NCBI GenBank assembly: GCA_902800815.1
Contig: CADCGB010000002.1
Coordinates: 143,918 to 207,917, forward strand
DNA length: 64,000 nt
Reading direction: 5' to 3'
Origin: Fibrobacter succinogenes
GTDB lineage: Bacteria; Fibrobacterota; Fibrobacteria; Fibrobacterales; Fibrobacteraceae
Below the pieces are notes generated by a model that had not been told where the DNA came from, made no database searches, and saw nothing but the letters and a program-made list of their open reading frames with translations. The translations under genes and the position numbers were made by a program. The first letter of the stretch is position 1. Each line of letters begins with the position of its first letter. Of this stretch, positions 26,216 to 33,885 are shown piece by piece.

Positions 26216-26875
26216 CTAGTCCTTGATACAGCGGACACTGAGCCACGTATCCTTGGGGAATGCGCCCGATTCTACGGATTCCTTCTCGTAATGCATCACG
26301 AACATGAGCGCCCTCGCACTGTTTTTTTCCGTGGCAGTCCAGAAAAAGGCGCCGTTGTTGCTGAAACTGCGCACGCCGTTCGTGTTGACATGCGAAACGG
26401 CCGCAGGCAAGGCAGCAAACCCATAGTCATCCGTACCGACGACATAGTCCTTCTTGTCCTTGTCCCAATCGCGAGCAGCCTTGAGTTTCGTACCCGCGGT
26501 TGCGGAATCGCCCACGGCAGCAACCAAATCGTTCCAGTCATCTTCGCCCGGCAGGCGCCAGTCGGAAGGGCATGCGTCAATCGCATCTTCCCAGGCGTAC
26601 AGCCGCCCGTACTTTTCGTGAGATTTCCCGTTGTATTCAGGGAAAACCACGCTAGTTTCCGTTTCGTAATTCAGGTTCTCTGCCATCCATACACGCCCGT
26701 CGATAGTGACCGTGGCGTAAGTCTGGCCATCGCGCAGGTCCTTGAGAGTGCCCGCGTCGGCATCGTATTCGCTACCGCCGTGCCCATTCCCCGGTGTAAC
26801 AAAGTCTCCGCCGTCATCGCTACAGGCGGCAAAGAAAAATGCCAAGGCAAGTGCCATGTAGAAAGCGTGTTTCAT
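26216..26875 (-). CDS. FISUMP-domain lipoprotein (219 aa)
   Basis: Lipoprotein signal with Cys18 (FFAAC). One Fibrobacter succinogenes major paralogous domain: DGQTYATVTIDGRVWMAENLNYET, KYGRLYAWEDAIDACPSDWRLPGEDDWNDL, YGFAALPAAVSH, AFFWTATE and SVRCIKD at the end. The domain is abundant in Fibrobacter surface proteins and its role is unknown. An AGGAGA ribosome-binding site precedes the start. It is the second gene of an operon with the larger FISUMP gene (6 bases between them). Confidence 0.9.
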   Translation of the reverse strand: MKHAFYMALALAFFFAACSDDGGDFVTPGNGHGGSEYDADAGTLKDLRDGQTYATVTIDGRVWMAENLNYETETSVVFPEYNGKSHEKYGRLYAWEDAIDACPSDWRLPGEDDWNDLVAAVGDSATAGTKLKAARDWDKDKKDYVVGTDDYGFAALPAAVSHVNTNGVRSFSNNGAFFWTATEKNSARALMFVMHYEKESVESGAFPKDTWLSVRCIKD

Positions 26876-26881
26876 AGTCTC

Positions 26882-27952
26882 CTAGTCCTTTACACATCGG
26901 ACAGAATTCAGACGACACTTATAGCCACTGGAGACGTACGCATCGTCATTATAACGCAGGTATAGGTAGTACGCCGAGTAGTTGTTTTTTGCTTTCTCCG
27001 TAGAACTCCAAAAATACGCGTAATCGCCCTCATCTTCGTAATTCAAACTAGAGTTATCGTCAACCTTGTAGCCTCCAGGTAACGCCGAGAATGCATAGGT
27101 ATCCAAGCCGTTACCATTACCACTCCAGCCATTCGTTGACTTGAGCTCTTTAGCCACTACATCGGAGCCGCCAACTGCCGTGAACAATGTATCCCATTCT
27201 TCTTTAGTTGGCAGGTGCCAACCCTTGGGACAAACTCCGCGCACAGGGTATGTCGGAGAACACATCACAGTGTAACCGCACCCCTTGCCGTTCATGCTCC
27301 AAGTACCCACGCTATCCATGGCCGCAGCCCACGTGTAAAGGCGCCCATACTTGGCACAGTTGCGAGAGACATCGTCATAGCAAAAGGATTTTTTCGTCTC
27401 GAAGTTGAGATTCTCCGCCATCCAAGTCTGCGTACCGATCGTGGCTGTTCTATATATCTGATTATCGCGCAAATCCTTAAGCGTTTTTGCAACATCATCA
27501 TATTCGCTCCCCAAATCTATTGTCGAAGAAGAAAGAACAACGCTGCTGCTAGATTTCACAGAGCTGCTGCTGGACTTCGCGGAGCTGCTTGAAGCAACAC
27601 TGGAGCTTGACGTAGCGCTCGAAGAGGACTTCTCGCTGCTAGATGTCATGCCGGCCGATGTGCCGGGATCGCCATTTTTGCTACTACTAGACACACTTGT
27701 CGAGCTAAAGCTCGACTGCGGTGTGACGCTCGACGAGGACTTCGCACTGCTACTGGACACGCTTGTCTCGCCTTCGCTCGACTGCGGTGTGACGTCTTCG
27801 ATACTGCTGGACGACTCGTCGTCGCGCGGGGCAAAACTGCTGTCGTCATCGCCACATGCCGCGAGGAAAAATGTCAGGGCAAGTACTGTCAGTAGATACA
27901 CTTGCAACTTCGCTGCTGCGGTATGACGTATGGATCCTATCGCGCTACGCAT
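26882..27952 (-). CDS. FISUMP-domain lipoprotein with Ser-rich linker (356 aa)
   Basis: Signal peptide and lipobox FLAAC (Cys33), then a Ser/Thr-rich linker of about 110 residues (SSSSAKSSSSVTPQSS and similar, 40-150), then one FISUMP domain (TATIGTQTWMAENLNFET, YGRLYTWAAAMDSVGTWSMNGKGC, VRGVCPKGWHLPTKEEWDTL, AFSALPGGYK, YFWSSTE, SVRCVKD). Ser-rich linkers of this kind are frequent in Fibrobacter secreted proteins and separate the domain from the membrane anchor. A strong AAGGAGGA site precedes the ATG. Confidence 0.9.
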   Translation of the reverse strand: MRSAIGSIRHTAAAKLQVYLLTVLALTFFLAACGDDDSSFAPRDDESSSSIEDVTPQSSEGETSVSSSSAKSSSSVTPQSSFSSTSVSSSSKNGDPGTSAGMTSSSEKSSSSATSSSSVASSSSAKSSSSSVKSSSSVVLSSSTIDLGSEYDDVAKTLKDLRDNQIYRTATIGTQTWMAENLNFETKKSFCYDDVSRNCAKYGRLYTWAAAMDSVGTWSMNGKGCGYTVMCSPTYPVRGVCPKGWHLPTKEEWDTLFTAVGGSDVVAKELKSTNGWSGNGNGLDTYAFSALPGGYKVDDNSSLNYEDEGDYAYFWSSTEKAKNNYSAYYLYLRYNDDAYVSSGYKCRLNSVRCVKD

Positions 27953-27993
27953 AAAGTTCCTCCTTCATTAGTCCATATATAATATAAAAAAAG

Positions 27994-28024
27994 GAGACCC
28001 CCGCTCGGAGGCGGGGGTGACACT
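27994..28024 (+). repeat. Palindromic repeat copy
   Basis: GACCCCCGC and GCGGGGGT pair around CTCGGAG, ending in TGACAC. It is a member of the dispersed family, in the space between a FISUMP gene and transketolase, where it may also serve as a terminator. Confidence 0.7.
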
Positions 28025-28067
28025 TAATAACGCAAGGGTGAAAAATTTGCAGTGCGGAGACTACAAA

Positions 28068-30143
28068 TTACCCATTCACCTTCTTGAAGTCGGCGACGTT
28101 CTGCGCGAACTCGGCGAGGTATTCCTTGGCCTTCGCAGCGACTGCCTCGGGCACGTAGCCGAATTCCTTCTCGAGCACGCCAGCCGGAGCGGAAGCGCCG
28201 AAGCGTTCCAGGCCGCAAGCCTTGCCGAACCCGCCAACCACGCGGTCGAAGAGAACCGGGAGGCCGCTGGAGAGAGCAAACACCGGAGTCCAGGGCACAA
28301 TCACCTGGTCGCGGTATGCCTTATCCTGCTTGAGGAAGAGAGCCGGGCTAATCATGGAGACAACGCGCACGGCCTTGCCTTCGGCACGGAGGAGTTCGGC
28401 GGCCTGGTGTTCCAGAAGCACGTCGGAACCGTTCGCGACGAGAGTGAGGTCCGGGTGGGTGCCAGCAGCGGTATTGTCGCTCACGATGTAGGCGCCCTTG
28501 CGGCAGGCCTTCGCGGCTTCGTAGCGGTTTTCGCCGGGGAGCGTGTTCACCACCTGGCGGGTAAGGATAAGCGCCGTCGGGCTGTCGTTGTTCTCGAAAG
28601 CCATTTCCCAGGCGGCGAGAGTCTCGAATGCGTCTGCCGGACGGAGCACGAGCATTTCGGCCTTGCCGTTTTCCTTCGTGAGGCCTTCGAGCAGGCGGAT
28701 CTGCGTCTCGTGTTCGATGGGCTGGTGCGTCGGGCCGTCTTCGCCCACGCGGAAGCTGTCGTGCGTGAACACGTACTTGACAGGCAGGCCCATGAGGGCG
28801 GCCATGCGGATAGCGGGCTTCATGAAGTCGCTGAACACGAAGAACGTGGCACAAATCGGGAACAGGCCCTTCTGCAACGCGATACCGTTCATGATGGCGC
28901 CCATCGTGAGTTCGGCGACGCCCACCTGCACGAACGCGCCCTTGAAGTCGTTAGCGCGGAAAATGCCCGTCTTGTTGAGGAACGCCTGCGTGTTGTCGGA
29001 GTTGGAGAGGTCGGCGGAACTGCAGATGATGTTGTGGAAGTTTTCGGCGAGGTAGCCGAGCACCGTACCGCTCGTAACGCGGGTAGCGACCCCTTCCTTG
29101 ATGGGGAGGTTCGAGAGGTTGAGCACCGGAGCCTTGCCGGAGAGCCATTCATTGAGGGTCGCGGACTTCTCGGCATTCGCCTTGTCCCAATCGGCCTTGG
29201 CCTTCTTCCATTCGGCAACAACCTTGCGGAGTTCGTTCGCGCGAGCCTCGAAGCCCGCCTTCACGTCGTCAAACACCTGGAACGGGTCGTCCGGGTTACC
29301 GCCGAGGTTCTTGACCGTAGCGGTTGTGGAAGCACCGGCAGCGTTGAGCGGCTGCCCGTGCGTAGAAACTTCGCCTTCGTAGCTCTTGCCGTCTTCGGCA
29401 ACAGCGCCCTTCGCCATCGTGGTGTGGCCGAACACGAGCGTCGGCTTTTCCTTCTCTGCCCAGGCTTCCTTGAAAGCCTTGCGCAGTTCGGCGATGTTGG
29501 AACCATCGCATTCAATCACGCGGAAACCCCATGCCTTGTACTGGCCGACGAAGTCGTGGCTCATCACGTCTTCGGTCTTGCAGCTGAGCTGCACCTGGTT
29601 CGCGTCGTAGAAGAAGATGAGGTTCGAAAGCTTGAGGTGGCCCGCGATGCGGCCCACGCCGTAGGCAATTTCTTCTTCGAGGCCGCCGTCAGAAACGAGG
29701 CAGACCGTCTTGTGCTCGAGGATGGAGCCGAAGCGTTCCACCATGAAGCGTTCGGCGATGGCGGCGCCAAGAGCGATGCCATGGCCGATACCGAGCGGGC
29801 CCGAGGAGTTCTCGATGCCGAGCATCACGTCGAGTTCGGGGTGGCCGGGAGTGCGGCTGCCGAGCTGGCGGAAGTTCTTCACGTCGTCGAGCGTGAGGCG
29901 GCCGGTGAGCACGAGCTCGGAGTACAGGAGCGGGCTCATGTGGCCCGGGTCCATAAAGAAGCGGTCACGGCCCATCCATTCCGGATCGTCCGGGTCGTAG
30001 CGCAAGAATTCCGCAAACAAAAGCGTCGTGGCGTCGGCGGCGCCCATCGCACCACCCGGATGCCCGGACTTCGCCTTCTGCACCATCGCGGCAGAGAGAA
30101 TTCGGACGTTGTCAGCTGCTTTTGTAACTAGGGAGTCTTGCAC
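28068..30143 (-). CDS. tkt: Transketolase
   Basis: Thiamine diphosphate enzyme of the pentose phosphate pathway that moves two-carbon units between sugars. Motifs: KSGHPGGAMGAAD near residue 24, thiamine motif VSDGGLEEEIAYG...NLIFFYDAN, and the pyrimidine-binding GPTHQPIEHE near 455. 691 residues is slightly longer than usual (about 660). The start is GTG at 30143 with AAAGAGG 7 bases upstream. A TAAATTTG box lies further upstream. A divergent glycosyltransferase gene begins at 30293. Confidence 0.97.
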   Translation of the reverse strand: MQDSLVTKAADNVRILSAAMVQKAKSGHPGGAMGAADATTLLFAEFLRYDPDDPEWMGRDRFFMDPGHMSPLLYSELVLTGRLTLDDVKNFRQLGSRTPGHPELDVMLGIENSSGPLGIGHGIALGAAIAERFMVERFGSILEHKTVCLVSDGGLEEEIAYGVGRIAGHLKLSNLIFFYDANQVQLSCKTEDVMSHDFVGQYKAWGFRVIECDGSNIAELRKAFKEAWAEKEKPTLVFGHTTMAKGAVAEDGKSYEGEVSTHGQPLNAAGASTTATVKNLGGNPDDPFQVFDDVKAGFEARANELRKVVAEWKKAKADWDKANAEKSATLNEWLSGKAPVLNLSNLPIKEGVATRVTSGTVLGYLAENFHNIICSSADLSNSDNTQAFLNKTGIFRANDFKGAFVQVGVAELTMGAIMNGIALQKGLFPICATFFVFSDFMKPAIRMAALMGLPVKYVFTHDSFRVGEDGPTHQPIEHETQIRLLEGLTKENGKAEMLVLRPADAFETLAAWEMAFENNDSPTALILTRQVVNTLPGENRYEAAKACRKGAYIVSDNTAAGTHPDLTLVANGSDVLLEHQAAELLRAEGKAVRVVSMISPALFLKQDKAYRDQVIVPWTPVFALSSGLPVLFDRVVGGFGKACGLERFGASAPAGVLEKEFGYVPEAVAAKAKEYLAEFAQNVADFKKVNG

Positions 30144-30178
30144 GGTAAAACCTCTTTAGGGTGTTATTATTTACGCGC

Positions 30179-30186
30179 CAAATTTA
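30179..30186 (-). promoter_or_regulatory. TAAATTTG promoter box of transketolase
   Basis: Minus-strand reading is TAAATTTG, 35 bases before the GTG start. Confidence 0.5.
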
Positions 30187-30292
30187 GTTTTTTTCGCGCA
30201 ATTTCACAAGGTCGAAAAGCCCGGTTAAAGCACGATAACATAAAAAGTTATATTTTGCAGGCAAACCAGAAACAAGCATTACGGTCCTAAAA

Positions 30293-32878
30293 ATGAAGTT
30301 CAAAGAATCTATTCTGTTGATACTCAAAAACTTACTACACCCCGCGGGCTTTATCGGCCCCATTATCGCCATCGCCATCCCCTTCACCATCTATTTCATC
30401 GGTAGGCCCGAAGGGCACTACAAGCATATTATCCAGCTTTGGGACCTGAAAGTCCCTCTCCCGCTGTTCCTCGCACAGTTTGTTGCCTTTATCGTACTCG
30501 CCGTCTTCTTGCGCAAGGATTTCCGCGACTGGGTCAAGAGCATCCTCCCCGCAAGGGCGTTCAGCATCCTCGCCGTCGTGTTTGCCGTGATGGTCGCCAT
30601 CTTTGCAGGCACGCAGATCGAGGCACGCCACCGCGTGCAGAGCGACGAGAGCGTATTCATGTCCGTCGCGCAGAACATGTACCACAACCACGAGGCCGGT
30701 ACCTGCAACCAGGGCATTTTCGACGGCGGGCAACTCACATGCGTCGCCAAGTCCAACAGTTTCAAGACCAAGGGGCTATCGTTCCTGTACTTCCTCGGCA
30801 TGCCCCTGTTCGGCAGCGACCTGCACTGGATTTTCAATGCGGAACTCCTGATGCTGCCGCTCGCATTCCTGCTCATGTTCCTCGCGATTGTCGCCTGGAC
30901 AAAGCAGCCCCTGCTAGCATTCCTAGCGGCGCTCCTCATGGCACTGCAACCTACAGTGCTGTTCCAGTTCCGCGCCATGTCGGTAGAACCGCTCTACATA
31001 TTCCTCTCCGCGCTCTCGCTGCTCGCATTCAAGTGGGCATACGACAGGAACACCCTCCTGCACTGGATCCTCCTTGCCATCATCCTAGCCTTCTTCGCGC
31101 AGACTAGGCAAGAGACCATCTTCTGCATCTTCGCGTTTATAATCTTCGCCATCCCGAAGGTCCTCGACAAGAAGGACTTCAAGGCGCCCGCATTCTTCGT
31201 GACACTCTCGGTATTTTCGATACCGGCGCTGCTGACCATCAGCTACTTCCAGGGATTCGGCTTCCAGGGCGGTGAATTCGAGGCCCACGGGCACTTCCTC
31301 GAAGACCTCGCCAAGAACTGGACCGAAATGACCCGCCCGCTCAAGGACAACGGCGAACTCGAGAACCCCTTCCTCACCTACTTCAACTACCTCTTTGCCA
31401 TCGGCGCCATCTACCTCGTGTTCCGCGCCATCTACGACACCGCAAAAGGCAGCAGGTTCTACCTGTGGGTACTCACATTCCTCGTGCTCTACCACGTGCA
31501 GACCTACATGATTCTCGAGAACGTGTCGGGCGACTTCAGCATCCAGATTAACCAGCGCTACAGCCTGGTGATGCTGCCCAGCATGGCATTCGTGGGCGCA
31601 CTCCCCATCGCGCATGCCATCGAGTACTTTGCCGCATCCGCAAGCAAGAACAGTACCAAGTCGCTCTCGCTTGCCGGCATGATTATCGTAGCACTCGTCC
31701 TGACCGCATGGACTTTCCACTACAAGAACGACTTCAACAACAATATCATGTACAACCGCAACCACCTGACCACCGAAGAGCACGAAATCCTCGGCTGGCT
31801 CAAGGAACAGCCGCAGGCCGAAAGGCTGTTTATCTACGGCAGGCCCTGGCATTTTGTGGGTTACGGAATTTCCTCCATCCACTACGACAAGGCGCGCCAG
31901 ATGAGCGATTCCGAGTTGCAGGGCTACATCGAAAAGTACAACGGAGAAGTCTACTATATTCGCGGACTCGACTGCTGGGATAGCCACACCTACCACAAGA
32001 AGGCCGTGGAACACCGCATCCCGACCACCTGCGACGTGTTCGAGCGCGAAATGGACCTCGTGGGCGTAAAGAACATCCTGATTACCAACAACTACTGGGT
32101 ACAGATTGCAAAGTTCAACGGGCGCAAGAACTACAACCCGGAAAAAATCATCGTCGTAAACCAAAAGCCCGTACTTGAAGGAGACGACTCCACGACAACA
32201 GGCGATTCTCTCGAAATTGGCAAAAGCCGCCTACGCCTGATATACAACCTGAACGAAGCGTCCACAGAATCAGCCAACTGGAACCTGACAATCACCCTGA
32301 ACGGCAAGATTATCGAGCGCGTGCCGTACAAGAAGGGTTCGTATGGAACCATCATTCCGATAGACAGCCTCCAGCAGGGATACAACCAGATTCGTCACCT
32401 GGTTCTGGACACGCAGAAGAACACAAAACTTGCCGACATTTCAAAGTACTATTTCAATAATGCCGGCGGCGCCACCGCCCTCGAGCAGAACGCCATCACG
32501 GCAAACCGCCAGGACTGGGGTAACCTCCACTGGGGCAAGAGTATCGATGGCCACGACATGGTGGTAAACGGCATTACCTTCGCGAACGGGTTCGCCACGC
32601 ACGCGAACTCCGAAACGACCCTCGGCATCCAGGGTAAGTACAGGGCATTCCGCACCTCCTTCGGGCTCGATGACGAAAGCCTCTGTAGCGAGGGCGTTTC
32701 CGTAGAGATTATCGGTGACGGCAAGGTGCTCGCAGCAAGCCCCGTGTTCCAGAACGGCGTTGTGCACACGCTTTCGGCAAACACCGAGGGCGTACAGAAC
32801 GTCGTACTGAAAACCACCGCGAAAGGGAGCATCGACTGCAGCCACGTCGACTTCGTAAACACCGTGTTAATTCCTTAA
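30293..32878 (+). CDS. Membrane glycosyltransferase with C-terminal NPCBM domain
   Basis: The N-terminal 450 residues hold about ten hydrophobic segments (first near 20-40, others through 440), as in the GT39/GT83-type polyprenyl-sugar-dependent transferases (ArnT/PMT-like); acidic residues in the first outer loop (QSDESVFMSVAQNMYHN) fit the catalytic loop. The soluble part follows, ending in an NPCBM/NEW2 carbohydrate-binding domain (about 735-861: ANRQDWGNLHWGKSIDGHDM, GFATHANSETTL, FGLDDE). This fusion suggests glycan transfer to or near surface carbohydrate. It lies 16 bases before a GT2 gene, which would supply the lipid-linked sugar. Confidence 0.8.
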   Translation: MKFKESILLILKNLLHPAGFIGPIIAIAIPFTIYFIGRPEGHYKHIIQLWDLKVPLPLFLAQFVAFIVLAVFLRKDFRDWVKSILPARAFSILAVVFAVMVAIFAGTQIEARHRVQSDESVFMSVAQNMYHNHEAGTCNQGIFDGGQLTCVAKSNSFKTKGLSFLYFLGMPLFGSDLHWIFNAELLMLPLAFLLMFLAIVAWTKQPLLAFLAALLMALQPTVLFQFRAMSVEPLYIFLSALSLLAFKWAYDRNTLLHWILLAIILAFFAQTRQETIFCIFAFIIFAIPKVLDKKDFKAPAFFVTLSVFSIPALLTISYFQGFGFQGGEFEAHGHFLEDLAKNWTEMTRPLKDNGELENPFLTYFNYLFAIGAIYLVFRAIYDTAKGSRFYLWVLTFLVLYHVQTYMILENVSGDFSIQINQRYSLVMLPSMAFVGALPIAHAIEYFAASASKNSTKSLSLAGMIIVALVLTAWTFHYKNDFNNNIMYNRNHLTTEEHEILGWLKEQPQAERLFIYGRPWHFVGYGISSIHYDKARQMSDSELQGYIEKYNGEVYYIRGLDCWDSHTYHKKAVEHRIPTTCDVFEREMDLVGVKNILITNNYWVQIAKFNGRKNYNPEKIIVVNQKPVLEGDDSTTTGDSLEIGKSRLRLIYNLNEASTESANWNLTITLNGKIIERVPYKKGSYGTIIPIDSLQQGYNQIRHLVLDTQKNTKLADISKYYFNNAGGATALEQNAITANRQDWGNLHWGKSIDGHDMVVNGITFANGFATHANSETTLGIQGKYRAFRTSFGLDDESLCSEGVSVEIIGDGKVLAASPVFQNGVVHTLSANTEGVQNVVLKTTAKGSIDCSHVDFVNTVLIP

Positions 32879-32894
32879 TTTCTATATTAACTGC

Positions 32895-33809
32895 ATGCTC
32901 TTATCCGTAATCATTCCCGTCTTTAACGAAGAAGAAATTGTTGCCGAAACCTACCGCGTCCTCGAGGAGGAACTCAAGGAATACGAGCACGAACTCATTT
33001 TCGTGAATGACGGTTCCAAGGACAAGACCCGCGAAATTGTCGAGGGCCTGCTTCCGGGCAATCCGAACAACAAGATTATCAACTTCAGCCGCAACTTCGG
33101 GCACCAGGCCGCCTTCAGCGCGGGCCTCGACCATGCGACCGGCGATGCGGTAGTGATTATCGACGGCGACCTGCAGGACCCGCCCAGCCTGATCCACGAG
33201 ATGATGGTCAAGTGGCGCGAGGGCTACCAGGTCGTGTACGCACAGCGCAACAAGCGCAAGGGCGAAACCATCTTCAAGCGCTTTACCGCGTTCTGCTTCT
33301 ACCGCCTTATCGGCAAGCTCACGAGCATCGACATTCCGCCCGATACCGGCGACTACCGCCTCATGGACCGCTGCGTGGTGGACCAGCTCAAGAACCTCCC
33401 CGAAAGGAGCCGATTCCTGCGCGGGCTCGTGTGCTGGGTAGGCTTCAAGAAGATTGGCGTCAAGTACGACCGTGCCGAACGCACTGCAGGCACCTCCAAG
33501 TACCCGCTCAAGAAGATGATGCGGCTCGCCTTCGACGGCATTACCGGATTCAGTTCCGCACCGCTCAAGGTCAGTTTCTACATGGGATTCTTCGCGACCC
33601 TCGTCGGCCTCGGCGTGCTCGTGTGGTCCATCCTCGAGAAGTTCCTCTCCCCCGCCACGACAGTCCCCGGCTGGGCATCGCTCATGACCGCTATCGTGTT
33701 CTTCGCCGGTGTACAGCTCATGTCGATAGGGATCCTCGGCGAATACATCGGTCGCATCTACGACGAAGTCAAGCAGCGTCCGCTGTACATCGAAGACAAG
33801 AAGAACTAG
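32895..33809 (+). CDS. GT2 polyprenyl-phosphate sugar transferase (GtrB/DPM1-like)
   Basis: Makes polyprenyl-phosphate-linked hexose at the inner membrane. GT-A fold with VIIPVFNEEE, FVNDGSKDKT, GDAVVIIDGDLQDPPSLI (metal DxD-like) and PDTGDYRLMDR; two C-terminal hydrophobic segments (about 225-250 and 262-285) anchor it, ending in EYIGRIYDEVKQRPLYIED. Start ATG is 9 bases after TATATT, with no Shine-Dalgarno. Its partner is the GT39-like gene upstream. Confidence 0.92.
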   Translation: MLLSVIIPVFNEEEIVAETYRVLEEELKEYEHELIFVNDGSKDKTREIVEGLLPGNPNNKIINFSRNFGHQAAFSAGLDHATGDAVVIIDGDLQDPPSLIHEMMVKWREGYQVVYAQRNKRKGETIFKRFTAFCFYRLIGKLTSIDIPPDTGDYRLMDRCVVDQLKNLPERSRFLRGLVCWVGFKKIGVKYDRAERTAGTSKYPLKKMMRLAFDGITGFSSAPLKVSFYMGFFATLVGLGVLVWSILEKFLSPATTVPGWASLMTAIVFFAGVQLMSIGILGEYIGRIYDEVKQRPLYIEDKKN

Positions 33810-33826
33810 CCGCCATCCTAAAAACA

Positions 33827-33858
33827 GTCATCCCGGAGCCAGCGGCCCCGGGATTCAT
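33827..33858 (-). repeat. Palindromic repeat copy
   Basis: ATCCCGG and CCGGGAT form a stem with a GC-rich loop, with GTCAT at one end and ATTCAT at the other. On the minus strand it ends in GGGATGAC like the other members. It lies between two convergent genes and may act as a terminator. Confidence 0.65.
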
Positions 33859-33885
33859 ATTTCATACAGGTATTTGAATCAGCAA

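Noticed and set aside
28017..30131. Long open frame of 704 codons on the plus strand
   Set aside because: It lies opposite transketolase, which has clear family motifs; GC-rich antisense strands of long genes stay open by chance here.
31085..32164. Open frame on the minus strand opposite the glycosyltransferase
   Set aside because: Shadow of the membrane glycosyltransferase gene; composition follows the antisense of hydrophobic codons.
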